A stretch of DNA of 64,000 nucleotides from Bettongia penicillata ogilbyi. Taxonomy: Eukaryota; Chordata; Mammalia; Diprotodontia; Potoroidae. The position numbers were made by a program, and so were the translations under genes. The stretch's first letter is position 1; each line of letters begins with the position of its first letter. The stretch lies in assembly GCA_023548195.1 (NCBI GenBank), contig JAJHZJ010000415.1, forward strand, positions 992,001 through 1,056,000, written 5' to 3'. Below, piece after piece: positions 21,895-33,065 of the stretch. The notes below the pieces were generated by a model, which ran no database searches, had not been told where the DNA came from, and worked only from the letters and a program-made list of their open reading frames with translations.

Positions 21895-22425
21895 CTGTGT
21901 GTGTGTGTCCTCCTTGAAAAATGAGGAAGGTCTATGCACTTTTCATGAAGTAGTCAAGATTTTGTGTGAAATGAAGGCAAAGGCTTTTCTTTTCACTCAT
22001 ATGATGTAGCTTTGCAAAAAAGCTGTACCAGTGACTATTAAAAGTTTGTGCCAGTTAAAAGGAAAGAGATTAGCATTTTAGCTCCTATACCATGCATACA
22101 AATGTTAAGTAAGGTGGAGTTCATAGGATTTTAGAAGTGAAAGACATCTAGAAGGGCAGAGAAGCCATCTCATTTAATTAAGATGTGAATAAATTGAGAT
22201 TTTATTCTTAGTCTTTCAGACAATAAAGGACAGCTTTCTTTCTTAAAACCTGTTAATTCTTTGTGTATTTTTATTATTACTTACAAAACATAAAAATAAA
22301 TGCAAATAGTTTCTTATCTTTTTCTAATCTCTATATTTCATGATCCACATTCCAAGTATATCTGACAATTTGTGGTCATTGATATTTTAACATGTAAATT
22401 TATGTTTATTAAGCAAGAGAAAAAT
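20863..22425. other. unassigned DNA
   Basis: No gene or recognised transposable element. A T run lies near 21,519 and a (TG)n array at 21,863-21,908. Confidence 0.4.
21863..21908. repeat. (TG)n microsatellite
   Basis: About 46 bp of GT repeat with one interruption ('gtgtctgtgt'), preceded by a short TA run. Confidence 0.95.
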
Positions 22426-23205
22426 GGAAGCCACATTTAAAACTTACTCTCAAAATTTTAAATGGGACTGGATTAGGCAGTCCAATAAACTGAATGGATG
22501 ACAGATTAGATAAGAACATAAAAGCCCCATATTTGTTGCTTACTAGAAACACACTTAAAAAGAACAGAATTAAAGCAGAAGTAAAATGAAGTGCTTGAAG
22601 AAATTTTACTTTATATCCAATGAATCCAAAGAAACAAGACTTCAATCATACTATCTGATGAAGAAAAAATAAAAACCCACATTATAAAAAGATCAGCAAT
22701 AAAGCACATTATGTTGAATCCATAAACAGCAAAACATTGCCAATATTAAACTTATACAGCATATTTCCAATGCCTTAGCACTTCAATTCAGAGAGAACAA
22801 TTAACTGAATTCAAGAAGACAGTAATACAATAATGGCATAAAAATTTGATATCCCTCTTTCTAACAGAAAGATAAATAAATGGGTAGCATAGAATTGAAC
22901 AGATTTCTGGAGAAACTAGACTTAAATGATTTGTGACATCCTCTAAATAGCACTGCTAAAGAATATTCATCATTCGTAGCACAACAAAACTTTTACAAAA
23001 ATCAATGATGTTAAGGCACAGAGATTTTGCAAATAGAAATGAAAACACAAAAATAAAAAACATACCCCTTATATATCATAAGTAATATAGTAATCAGTTC
23101 ATTAAACTCAAATAAAGGAAGGGCCCAGATCCAAATAGAGATTTACCATTAAAATTTTAAATAATGAGAGGTTCTAAGAACATAATAAAAATATGTGAAA
23201 GAAAA
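22426..23205 (+). mobile_element. L1 ORF2 endonuclease-region relic
   Basis: Diverged, but the order matches the L1 endonuclease domain: 'tttgttgcttactagaaaca' (family L-Q-E-T-H), 'gccaatattaaacttataca' (family ISILNIYAP), 'gagagaacaattaactgaat', 'ggagaaactagacttaaatg' (E-K-L-D-x-x-D) and 'ttacaaaaatcaatgatgtt' (T-K-I-D). Many stops. It is interrupted just downstream by a 7SL pseudogene. Confidence 0.65.
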
Positions 23206-23212
23206 TTACACA

Positions 23213-23485
23213 CAAGGTGTTGTGGAGCATGCTTGTAATTCTTGCTGGTATATCTTGTGAACTCAAGAGTTCTGAACTGCAATGGGCTAAGTGGGCCAAA
23301 TGTTTATGCTACGTTTCACACTAATATTTTGAACTTTCAGGAACTGGGGACCACCAAGCTACCTAAGAGAGGGAAACTCAAGGTCACAAATGGAGTTGAT
23401 CAAAGTTCCTACACCTTTTGGTGTGAGGCTCTGCCAATAAATAGTTCTTGAAATTCTAACCTGAGAAAGATAATAAGGTTCATTT
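23213..23485 (+). pseudogene. 7SL (SRP) RNA pseudogene, copy 1
   Basis: 7SL RNA is the scaffold of the signal recognition particle. The sequence follows 7SL from end to end: 'ggtgttgtggagcatgcttg' (7SL 'ggcgcggtggcgcgtgcctg'), 'tcaagagttctgaactgcaa' ('ccaggagttctgggctgtag'), 'cacactaatattttgaactt', 'ggggaccaccaagctaccta' ('ggggaccaccaggttgccta'), 'agagagggaaactcaaggtc', 'ggagttgatcaaagttccta' and 'tcttgaaattctaacctgag' ('gcactccagcctgggcaac'). Substitutions at functional positions make it a pseudogene, presumably retroposed by L1. It lies within an L1 ORF2. A weak 'gaaagaaaatta'/'gaaagataata' similarity at the ends may be a target-site duplication. Confidence 0.75.
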
Positions 23486-23642
23486 AAAAAATCACAATGA
23501 TAAAGCATAATAACATTTCTGGTATGCTAAATCAGCACTCAAGGATATGCACACAAACAAAGAAACAAGTGTACACACACACATACACATACGCATAATG
23601 TTTAACACATACATTAACAAAATAGAAAATAATATTGAACTG

Positions 23643-24172
23643 TATAGCATTGTTGCTTCTCCTTCATTTTTGAAAAGGATCATTGGTATCATGGGTGAAG
23701 TTGACTTGCATGTGAGTTAGATTTAAGCGAGTCAGAGTTGAACAAAGTTGTCAACCTCCCCTTTCTTTCCTGAGTCATTGAAATCTAGTGCCAATACGAA
23801 AGTCATGATGATGGCCTGGTATACTGTTCATGATATTGGCGTCTTTTATGTCTGACCAAGCTTTAAGCCCTCCACAGTGCCTGCCTCATCCACCTTTATG
23901 ATCATAGGAACAAATTGTCTCATTCACCCAGCCCATCAAGCAAAGTCTTTCCCTGCTTGGGGTAGATATCCCCCTAATTACCCACAGTTTTGAGGCCTGT
24001 TGAATTTAGCCTATGTCTTGAGAGGATTTACTTGTGTTTGGCTAGTGCACATACTACAGCTTCTTGGAGAGACAGGTGAGAGTTGGGTGATTTGGGTGGA
24101 AAACAAAAGTGGATGAGCGGTCTTGAAAAGGGCTTGACAAGCCCTCACACCAGAGGTGGTAGTCCTCAATAA
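23643..24172 (-). mobile_element. RTE-type SINE, long form
   Basis: In reverse orientation it begins with the RTE 3' end ('ctccttcatttttgaaaagg', 'atcattggtatcatgggtga'), then 'gagttagatttaagcgagtc', 'gtcaacctcccctttctttc', 'ggaacaaattgtctcattca', 'gcttggggtagatatccccc' and 'cttcttggagagacaggtga'. This ordered text is that of a long marsupial RTE-associated SINE. It interrupts the forward L1 ORF2 relic. Confidence 0.7.
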
Positions 24173-24174
24173 TC

Positions 24175-25330
24175 CACAAAACATAAATGAATATATATCC
24201 AACAAATAAAGTAATTTCAAATAGACATATTGGAAAAGATACTGAAAATGACAAAAGAAATAAACTAGAAAGTAAATAGGTTCCCAAAGTGATAAGCAAA
24301 TTTAAAAGCTGATTGTTTGAAAACACTAACAAAATTGAAAATCCATTAACTGACCTTATTAAAAGGAAAAAGGCAGAAAATCAAAGCAATAAAATAGCAA
24401 ATGAACACTGTAAAATGACATCAAAATGACAAATAAAATATATTATCATAGGGCATTAACTTCAAAAATACAAACTACTCAGTAAATGAAAATCTTAAGC
24501 CATTCAATTTCAGAAAAAAATGGAACTAGTCTTAATAGAACTACCAAAGGGAGAGGAAAATAGAAAAAAAAACTTCTTGGCCTTGATTCACTTAAATAAT
24601 TTTATCAATTAAAAAAAAACAAACACCTATACTGTTCAAATTATTCATAAAAACTGTGCAAGAAAACACCTTACTAACTTTTTTTGTGAGAAACAATATC
24701 CTAATATCTAAACCAGGGAAGGTTTATGCAAAGAACTAGAACAATGTAACAATATTATTATCCAATATTGAAAAAAATTTTTAATAAAATTTTATCAAAA
24801 GAACTGATGTAAATTCATTCAGGTAATGAATCAGGAGCAAAGTTGGATTTACATGTAGATGCAAGGATGGTTCAACATTAAGAAAACAGTCAAAATAATT
24901 AGCCTTGTTAAAAAAATGAAAAACACAAAAAATAAAACTCTGACAATGTACAACCCTCACTTATACTAAAAACTTTATAGGATATATAGAGGATTTTTTA
25001 AAAAAAATAACCAAAAAGTAACTATGAAAATCCACATAAACAGCATATGCAATGGAGAGATGAAAGAAACTTTTCAAAAAAATACAGGAATAAAGCTAAT
25101 TCTACATTATTAAATATTGTTTCGGAAATATTAGCAATAAGAGAAATAAAATAAAGGTATAAATATATTAAAAGGGATGTTTTTGCTTTTCTGGACTTGT
25201 TGTTTTTTTAGAAAATAAAAGCTACCAGGAAATGAACTAATTAAGGTAATTAATGACTACTGTAAAGTTGTAGGTTATAAAATGAACGAAGAAAATAAAC
25301 CCAAATGGAAACTTAACAAAGAAATACTAA
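24175..25330 (+). mobile_element. L1 ORF2 linker and reverse-transcriptase relic
   Basis: Downstream part of the ORF2 begun at 22,426. One frame reads 'ENTNKIENPLTDLIKRKKAE' near 24,320 (family N-K-I-D-K-P-L-x-x-L-I-K). RT-type text follows: 'caaggatggttcaacattaa' (G-W-F-N-I), an 'ICNGEM' stretch near 25,047 (family I-C-N-G-D) and 'KVINDYCKVVGYKMN' near 25,233 (family N-x-F-S-K-V-S-G-Y-K-I-N). Several segments are deleted, including the F-A-D-D box, which I could not find. Non-functional. Confidence 0.75.
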
Positions 25331-25384
25331 ATAGTGGGTCCTAAATAACAAACCAGAGAAAAAAAACCAAATAATTACACAAAA

Positions 25385-25640
25385 GAAAATAATGACAAAA
25401 CAACATGCCGACATTTCAGGGATGTAACTGTAGCCTTGTTCAGGAGAAATATTACATCTTTTAAAACATATATTAAGAAAGTTAAAAGGAAAAGTTAATT
25501 AACTGAATTTGCACTTTAAAAATTGGAAAGACTATGAATAAACAAACTCACAAACACAATGGTATAGACATTGATAATTAAAAGAGAAATAAACTATAAA
25601 ATTATAGAAATGAAAACTAAAACTAAAGCTAGTTCTTGGA
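25385..25640 (+). mobile_element. second L1 ORF2 linker fragment
   Basis: Encodes 'ENNDKTTCRHFRD...RRNITSF' near 25,385-25,460 (family N-D-N-D-E-T-T-x-Q-x-L-W-D...R-G-N-F-I-S-L), then 'aattggaaagactatgaata' and 'gctagttcttggaaaag' (K-S-W-F). In ORF2 this region precedes RT, yet here it follows RT, so it belongs to a different L1 copy. Confidence 0.7.
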
Positions 25641-26317
25641 AAAGAAAAACAAAATTTATAAATTGATTTCATTATTTGTTTAAGAATATATATCATATAT
25701 ATTTAAGATATATAATCTGTACTTTTAACTTCTTTTGGTATGATTAGTGATTTTCCATTTTGAGTGTATTGTGAAATATGGTCTAAGATGGTGAGATGAG
25801 TCTATTTTCTGACAGACTACTTTCTAATTTATCCAGTAGGATTTATCAAATAGGAAAATTTGATTTTCATTAGTACAAGGTTGGAAATAGGATATGGCTA
25901 TAAAGTAGTTAATTTGAAAAAAAAATGTTTTCGGGGGCTATTTACTGAATGAAAAGCTTAATAAGATTCAACTACATGATTTATCAGACAAGAAAGCCAG
26001 TACAATCTTAGGTTAACTGCTTCATTCTGTCAAGGAAAATTGAAGCAACAATTTGACTGAACTCAGGCTCCAGTCAGAACACCAAGGTTTTAAGTCTGGG
26101 ATTTTAGAAAGGATGGCATTTTAGGAAGGATATTTGTAAGTTAGAAAGTAATCAGTGACAAGCACCCAGGATAATATAGGAGTTGCATTCATATTGTGTG
26201 AAAACTGGCATAAATAAATTTAGAAGCTTCCTCTTCCCCAATGCAATTGAAGGACTGCCATGGTGGAACACTGATTAGCTTGTTTAACTTGTTTCTAGAA
26301 GTAGGACCCATAACAGA
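25641..26317. other. unassigned DNA
   Basis: AT-rich, no gene or recognised repeat. Confidence 0.4.
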
Positions 26318-26500
26318 GATCTTCTTTATTTTTTGGTTTGTCATGGACCCTTTCTAGAATGTGTTGAAATTTTGAGACCCCCTCTGAGAATAATGTTTTT
26401 AAACATACAAAATAAAATATAAAGGAAACCAATTATGTTGAAATGCAGGTATCAACATATTAAAAAAATTACAAGTCTACAGTCTTCAGGTTAAGCAACA
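26318..26500 (-). repeat. DNA-transposon-like relic, family X copy 1
   Basis: 'tttggtttgtcatggaccct', 'gagaataatgtttttaaaca', 'taaaggaaaccaattatgtt' and 'gaaatgcaggtatcaacata' are the reverse complement of the sequence at 27,315-27,575 and 29,812-29,985. The 'ggttcttaacc' terminus seen at 27,321 suggests a non-autonomous DNA element. The superfamily is not certain. Confidence 0.5.
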
Positions 26501-26527
26501 CTATATTATAACAATGTATAGAATTTG

Positions 26528-26720
26528 AAAAGAGGAAAACTTAGGCTTAATATAAGGTGGAAATGCTTGCTAAACCTTAGAGTTATCCCAAATTGGAATG
26601 CACTGCCTTGAAAGATTCCCTCTCATTAAAAGTCTCCAAGCAAGGCTGAGTGACCATTTGTTATTTCTCTTGTAGTGGATATGTACAGGATATTTTCCCT
26701 ACAATAACAATACTAGATAG
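26528..26720 (+). mobile_element. L3/CR1-like LINE 3' relic
   Basis: 'gaaaacttaggcttaatata', 'taccttagagttatccc'-like text, 'aaattggaatgcactgcctt', 'aaaagtctccaagcaaggct' and 'gagtgaccatttgtt' follow the L3/CR1 3' region ('aggcttgatgtaaggaaa...gtggaatgggctgcct...gtcttcaagcaaaggctgga'). Confidence 0.6.
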
Positions 26721-27314
26721 ATGCCAAAATTCTCTTTTTAACCAAGTTTCTTTAAACTGGCAGACTTGCAATTTAGTTGAGGAGACAAGCCAGAAAAACA
26801 GGACAAAAGTTTATTTGATGTAAATCTGAACAATTCCTAATTTAAGCATTCCCATAAAGGCAATGCCAAAGGGATCTGATATAGAGAAGGAAGATGAAAA
26901 ACAACTTGATAAACAATGTGTGAGGAAAGAAAAATGAAACAAGGAAAAACATTTAAATCTGTAGAAGGCATATTGTCATCAAATTTGTTGTAAGAAGAGG
27001 AGAAAAAAGGAAAAAAAAAGACTAGTGTATTAACACTTAGCTTGGAGAGAAGAAAATATATTGAAGGTATGTGACTTCCTGAGAAATTCAGATAACATTC
27101 AGCTCAACTGTTTTACATGGTGGGAGTTCTACCAACCTTGAAAAATTCTTTGAGGTTCCCTCTCCTGATTTTTCCACTCACCCTTTCTGTGACAGAAAAG
27201 TTACACAGAGAAGGAAGAGTTACATTGGAGAATACTTTCTTCAAATTCTAAAGTTTTCAATTTAGTTTTCTAAATATACATTCTTTTATGAAAGAGAACT
27301 ATATCCATTAAATA
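26721..27314. other. unassigned DNA
   Basis: No gene or recognised repeat. Confidence 0.4.
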
Positions 27315-27413
27315 CAGAGGTTCTTAACCTTGTGTCTATGAACTTATTTTTACAATAGTTATTTCAATATAATTAGTTTCCTTTACAAACACATGCACAT
27401 ATCTACAAATGTA

Positions 27414-27452
<39 letters not shown>

Positions 27453-27575
27453 GTGTGTGAATGGACATATATGTGTATATATATACACATACATGTCCAT
27501 ATATATTCTTATGCATTTAAACACATTATTTTGAGAAAGGATCACCATCTAACAAAAGGTTGGATGACACACAAA
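27315..27575 (+). repeat. family X copy 2 with internal (TA)n
   Basis: 'gaggttcttaaccttgtgtc', 'atttcaatataattagtttc' and 'aacacattattttgagaaag' match the other family X copies. A (TA)n array (27,411-27,450) with GTGTGA/TATACACA sequence has expanded in its middle. Confidence 0.55.
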
Positions 27576-28394
27576 TAAAGACTAAAAATTTCCAATTTTA
27601 AATAGACCTGAAAGAATTCTCCTGAGCAGAGTAATCCTTACAACCAGAAATTTCAATGAGAATATCTTGTCTAATGTAGAAGTATAAACACCTATTTATC
27701 TCCATTCTTCTAGCTTATCCAAAATCAGAGAAGATATTAACTTTGAAAAGAAATCTGTAATTCATATAATTCAAGATGGGAAAGCTCTAGAAAGCAAGCC
27801 CATTTGAATCTGGCAGAAGTTGCAAATCAAAAGCATTGTTCTGCATATATGTCATGCAGTAAGCTAAATGAAACATTGAATTAAATCAAATTTGTTCCCA
27901 AACCAGAAAGTATACTAATTGGCAATATCCCTAAAACATCAAAATTTATCTCAGAAAAATTAGTTCACCCCACCTATATACACTTCTAGTCAACTAATAG
28001 AGTGTGTTAGTATGTCAGCTTGTTGCTGTGTTTGACAACTGGACCATTTTCATGCAAACTCAAATACATTCTAAAATTCTTGAACTATACCTGAAATGAA
28101 ATTTCAGCACATCCTCTAAAACATAAAACTTATCTTAATTCTATTTCAACTCCTGAATTAGATAATTATTTTGTTTCTTAAAAAAAATAAAATTAAGTAC
28201 TATAAGAGAAGGTAAATATTAATAATAGTAGGAGACAGAAATCTGTCAATCAACTTTAATTAGATTATCCAAATACAGACTTGGTGAAAAATGTCTCATA
28301 ATGTTCTCTGCTTTTTGTGCCCTTCTCTACACTTTGGTTTCTTTTTACATGATGTGAACTCAAGGAAATAAAATAACAGTAATCACTGATTTAG

Positions 28395-28505
28395 TGATTT
28401 GTCCTATGGTGTCATAAGTAGTGTAGAAGACTGAATTTGAACCCAAATCTTCCTTCTTTCAAGTCCAGTAACACTCTTATCTTTCTATGTCATGCTTCCT
28501 GTGAG
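28395..28505 (-). repeat. MIR-like relic
   Basis: 'agactgaatttgaacccaaa', 'tcttccttctttcaagtcca' and 'tatctttctatgtcatgctt' follow the reverse complement of a MIR/tRNA-SINE body. Confidence 0.45.
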
Positions 28506-28554
28506 GGAGAATAAGCTCTGCCACACCATGTCTCCAAGAGGCCAATAACAAGTT

Positions 28555-28640
28555 TAATTTGGCTTATCAGACATTGTAGAGTACCTACTATATGTAAAAC
28601 TGTGGAGGAAACAAAGAGCAAAATTTGCATTATGATACTT
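28555..28640 (-). repeat. L2/MIR-type 3' end relic (weak)
   Basis: 'gagtacctactatatgtaaa' and 'actgtggaggaaacaaag' resemble 'cacctactatgtgccaggcactg...ggatacaaag'. Short and weak. Confidence 0.3.
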
Positions 28641-29811
28641 CCTGTTTGAGTTTCTCACATGATATAAAGTATCTATGTATGCTTATGGTGACTTTTCACC
28701 CCCTGGCCTTATTACCCTAACCCAGACAATCTGTGGACTTCACTAACTGATAATACCTACTGTAGCATCTACCCGTTCCCTTATAGGGATAAATTTTAAA
28801 AAAATTAAAGGATAAAAATTTAATTTATAGTACAAAAGCAATTAATGGCACTCTTAGTGATACATATGCCACTCATCTATGAGCCATTTCATACCAGACA
28901 GTCTGCCCCCAGGAGCCTGAGGCACTTACAGTGAAGTACTCCAAACTCCTAGAAATAGTTTTGGTAGAAGTTTCTTACTCATTTGCTTTGTAGCTCCCAG
29001 TACTAGGGAACCTATTTTCCATTCTTTTTTACAGATTGCAGTTTTCCAGGACCCCAGTAAAATAGCTTCTAAGGGTAAAGCTTCTATTAGAGACGTACTT
29101 CATTGCAGCTGAAATTGGGAACGGGCCGCTATATAAGAGATATTTTGTCTTAGTTGAGTGTCCTTTGGATGTCAAGAACCCAACTATAATGCATTTCTAG
29201 GACCTAGGCCCTGGTCATGCTCCCTTGAGCTAGTTTATCAACATGAATATTGCTCAGGAATCAGCAAAATTTTACTCCTTTAATCTTCTAAGACAGCCTC
29301 TGTTATCTCCAATACTCATCTGATTCAGGATGATTTTCTCAGTTTGGCATCTATTCTTCCAAAGCATCCTTACTGTGTACATTATAAACTTGGCATTACC
29401 TATCACTGATCTAGAAACTTAGTAAAATGCCAAATTATTTCATCTTTACAATCAATTCCCAAGCCCTGTGTATTACTCTATAGCCAATTATGCAGCACTA
29501 TTCAAGTTATCTTGAGATGATTTCCTACTGCCTCCAGGGTAGGAGTTAGGAGGATATGAAAGAAGAAGAAGTCGAATATTTCCACAGCACTATCTTATGC
29601 TGGGCAGAATATTTCTCCATCCTGTGACATCTCAAGCCTACTCTACTTAGGTAACATTAAATATCATAGGTAAAAACTTATTTTCAAAAAAGAAATATAA
29701 TAAGTAGAATATGGTAGATGCCATAAAATAATCACAAACTTCTTATATGAACATAAGATAAAGAATGTTACTGTCTAGAGGATTAGAAGATTCCTTAGGT
29801 ATCATTCATGG

Positions 29812-29985
29812 ATAGGATTCTTGGAGTACATGAATTTAAAAAAAAAAATGATAACTGCATTTCAATATAAATGGTTTCCTTAATGTTCCTTTGTATTTTA
29901 CTTTATACATCTAAAAAACTTTATTCTGAGAAAAGGTTCATAGGCTTCACCAGACTACAAAATGTTTTCATGACGCATAAATAGA
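29812..29985 (+). repeat. family X copy 3
   Basis: 'gataactgcatttcaatata', 'aatggtttccttaatgttcc', 'ctttattctgagaaaaggtt' and 'cataggcttcaccagactac' match the other two copies and give the clearest view of the interior. Confidence 0.55.
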
Positions 29986-29989
29986 GCAG

Positions 29990-30115
29990 AAACCAGTGAT
30001 CTAGCTCAATTTCACATTACAGAGAAAAATATTGAAGAATAAAGGTGCTAAGTAACTGAATTCAAACTCAGATCTCCATTTTTCACTGTTCTTTTCACTG
30101 CCCCACAATTTCCCT
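29990..30115 (-). repeat. MIR-like relic
   Basis: 'gtgctaagtaactgaattca', 'aactcagatctccatttttc' and 'tcttttcactgccccacaat' follow the reverse complement of a MIR-type SINE. Confidence 0.42.
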
Positions 30116-30469
30116 TTAAGAGAGAAACGTTCTTAGAGCCTAGCTCACAGGAAAGGTAGTTCTTAATATGTAAGTTTTAATTTCTTGAGTTGTAGTATTG
30201 GAAAAGTTCAGGAATTGGGCCAGGCCAACACACAGATGGAAAATTCACGTCAGGTGGCTTCCTCCTAAGACAGGTGAGGCCTGAGATGCAGGCATGTCCT
30301 TGAGTTAGCAATCACCTGGTTGGGGAAACTCAGAGGAATGCATGAAGTTTACTATGTTTCCTACTAGGGGCCTCTCAGGACAACTGAGTAAGGACTTGTT
30401 CACCATATCAGCCTGTACAGCCAATTTTAGTGACAGTCATTGAGTCTATAATTATTGAGATGACTTTGG
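30116..30469. other. unassigned DNA
   Basis: May include the extreme 5' end of HAL1-B, which I could not place exactly. Confidence 0.35.
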
Positions 30470-30931
30470 AAAACTGCAGAGAGTCATGTTCAGAAAAATA
30501 GTCTGACCAGAGCACATGCAGTGCAGCCTAGGAAGCACAGAGCATACATAGCACACTCCGTCCAGCACAGCCCAGGAAGCACCAAGCAAAACCTGGTAGG
30601 GACAGGAATTCAGGGAGCCACTGGCAGCACCAGTTTCTAGATTGCTCAGCACACAAACCACTTCAAAGGTCAGTGGGAGGGCTCAGTCACCCAAGAGAGA
30701 AGCACAATCTGGACACCAGCATGCAGTCACTGCAGCTGCAGCTTCCATTTTTGGAAATATCCACCTAGAGACTCTGAGAGAATTGAGCAGCTGATCTGAA
30801 TCTCAGCCCTGAATGGCAGCCCTAGCAAACCTCTGCCTGAAGCTCCTGGGGGAACTGAGCCACTGATCAGAATCTCATCCCTGAACTTGGCACTGAGAAA
30901 GAATTCACAAGTCAAGTAACTGGCTGAGAAA

Positions 30932-32012
30932 ATGCCCAAAAAATGGAAAAATAATAAGACAATAGAAAATTACTTTCTTGGTGGGCAGATATTTTCTGCC
31001 ATCCTTTCAGATGAGGAGGAACAAAATGGCACTTCAGAGGAAGACCTAAAAGTAAAGTCTTCTGAATGCAAAACTTCAAAAATAAATGTGCAATGATCTC
31101 AGGACATGGAATTTTGAAAATCAAGAAAGAGAGGTGAAGGAAAAATTGGGAAGAGAAATGAAAGTGATACAAGAAAACCATGAAAAGCAAGTCAACAGCT
31201 TGTTAAAGGAGACCCAAAAATCCTGAAGAAATTAACACCACAAAAAACAGACTAATTCAAATGGCAAAAGAGGTCCAAAAAACCAATGAGGAGAAGAATG
31301 CTTTAAAGAGCAGAATTAGCCAAATGGAAAAGGAGGTTCAAAAAAACCTGAAAAAAATCATTCTTTAAAAATTATAATGGAACAGATGGAGGCTAATGAC
31401 TTTCTGAGAAGCTAAGAAATCACAAAACAAAACCAAAAGAATGAAAAAATAGAAGATAATGTGAAATATCTCATGGGAAAAACAACTGACCTGGAAAATA
31501 GATCCAGGAGAGACAATTTAAAAATTATGGGACTAGTTGAAAGTCATGATCAAGAAAAGAGCCTAGACATCATCTTTCATGAAATTATCCAGGAAAACTG
31601 CCCTGGTCTTCTAGAACCAGGGGGGAACATAAATATTGAAAGAATCCACCAAACACCTCCTGAAATAGATTCAAAAGGAGAAACTCCTAGGAATATTTTT
31701 GCCAAATTCCAGAGTTCCCAGGCTAAGGAGAAAATATTGCAAGCACCTAGAAAGAAACTATTTGAGTATTTTGGAAATACAATCAGGATAACACAAGATC
31801 TGACAGCTTCTACATTAAGGGATCAAAGGACTTGGAATATAATATGCCGGAAGTCAAAGGAACTAGAATAAAAATGAAGAATCACCTACCAGAAAAACTG
31901 AGTATAATACTTCAGGGGAAAAAATGGTCATTCAATGATATAGGGATGTTCAAGCATTCTTGATGAAAAGATCAGACCTGAAAAAGAAAATTTGATTTTC
32001 AAACAGAAGAAT
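30932..32012 (+). pseudogene. HAL1-B ORF1 (L1 ORF1p-like), broken
   Basis: The start region ('aaaatgcccaaaaaatggaa') and coiled coil carry stops and small deletions, including loss of 18 bp present in HAL1-A ('gaagaactcaaaaaagat' at about 18,214). The RRM and part of the C-terminal domain are open at 31,461-31,871 (136 codons): 'LENRSRRDNLKIMGLVESHD', 'DIIFHEIIQENCPGLLEP', 'ERIHQTPPE', 'NTIRITQDLTASTLRDQR'. R-R-D-N-L-K-I is the ORF1p RRM signature. A frame break near 31,868 cuts off the 'PRITYPAKLS' end seen in copy A. Non-functional. Confidence 0.87.
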
Positions 32013-32156
32013 CAAGAGAAGCATGAAAAGGTAAACAGGAGACAGATATCATAAAGGACTTGCTAAAGTTGAACTGTTTACATTCCTACATGGAAAGACA
32101 ATATTTGTAACTCTGTAACTCTTGAGACTTTTGTCAGCATTTGGGTAGTTGGAGGG

Positions 32157-32159
<3 letters not shown>

Positions 32160-32197
<38 letters not shown>

Positions 32198-32203
32198 ATA
32201 TGA

Positions 32204-32246
<43 letters not shown>
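32160..32246. repeat. (CA)n-(TA)n microsatellite in HAL1-B 3'UTR
   Basis: (CA)n at 32,160-32,195 then TATA/TGTA repeats. HAL1-A has a shorter CA-rich tract at the same element position (19,279-19,303). Confidence 0.95.
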
Positions 32247-32560
32247 GAAAGCATAGGGTGAGTTGATAAAGAAGGGATGATATCTAAAAAAAATTAAAAT
32301 TAAGGGGTGAGAGGGGAATATAATGGGAGGAGAAAGGGAGAAATGGATTTGGGCGAATCATCTCTCATAAAAGAGGCAAGAATAAGCTTATTCAATGGAG
32401 ACGAGAAGGAAGGAGATGAGAGTGAAAAAGTGAAGCTTACTCTCCACATTTGGCATAAGAATGGGGTGAGGGAGGAGAGAGATGGGGAGAAAGTTTGGAA
32501 CTCAAAAATTTTTGGAAATGAATGTTGAAAACAAAATAAATAAATAAAAATTAAAAAAAA

Positions 32561-33060
32561 TGTCGTGTTAATCCCACATGATAACTCCGAGTACTGTACT
32601 TCACCAGAACAGATAAGAACCAACTCCTTGTTACAACAGATATTCTTCCTAATATTTTATTAAGCTAAACTGGGGAAGGGAGTCTAATTTTGAGGAATTT
32701 CACCCCATTTTAGGTGCTTACAACAGAGTACAAATCTTGAAGCAGTGCAATATCTACAGCAGTGGTGAAAGTAATGTCATCTATGGAAGACACAGTCACC
32801 TCTGTGTTCAGATTGAGGTTCATTAAAATATAATGGCCATACTGTTTTCCTTCCCCTGTAGTTTATTGACATTTGAGAGTTTTCACAAAATTTCCTTTTT
32901 GTTTTTGGTCTAAATGGAATTTTCAGGTTCTGGATCTGTGAGCTTCCAAGACACATGATGATAATAAATAATACCATAAGTGACATTTGAAGACTCTAAA
33001 CCTAAGAATTTTACAAAATTTACTTTTTCAATATGTTAAGTATGCATTGTTTAAATAGTT
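32561..33060. other. unassigned DNA
   Basis: No gene or recognised repeat. Confidence 0.4.
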
Positions 33061-33065
33061 TTGAA

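Larger units (their letters stand above)
27576..29810. other. largely unassigned stretch
   Basis: Apart from the MIR- and L2-like relics at 28,395-28,640 nothing is recognised, and there is no ORF of note. A TATA-like 'ctatataag' follows a GC-rich 'acgggccg' at about 29,120-29,138, not linked to any transcript I can see. Confidence 0.4.
30470..32560 (+). mobile_element. HAL1 copy B, internally shortened
   Basis: The 5'UTR ('cttcaaaggtcagtgggagg', 'cactgcagctgcagcttcca', 'gagaattgagcagctgatct') matches HAL1-A at 17,640-17,780. ORF1 follows (30,932-about 32,012), then a (CA)n/(TA)n array, a shortened 3'UTR and the tail 'aataaataaataaaaattaa'. Compared with HAL1-A, about 0.7 kb of 3'UTR is absent between 'ggcataagaatggggt' and 'agagatggggagaaagtttg'. 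No ORF2. Confidence 0.8.

Noticed and set aside
31461..31871. 136-residue ORF as a host RNA-binding protein
   Set aside because: It is the RRM/C-terminal part of HAL1-B ORF1 in a broken copy.
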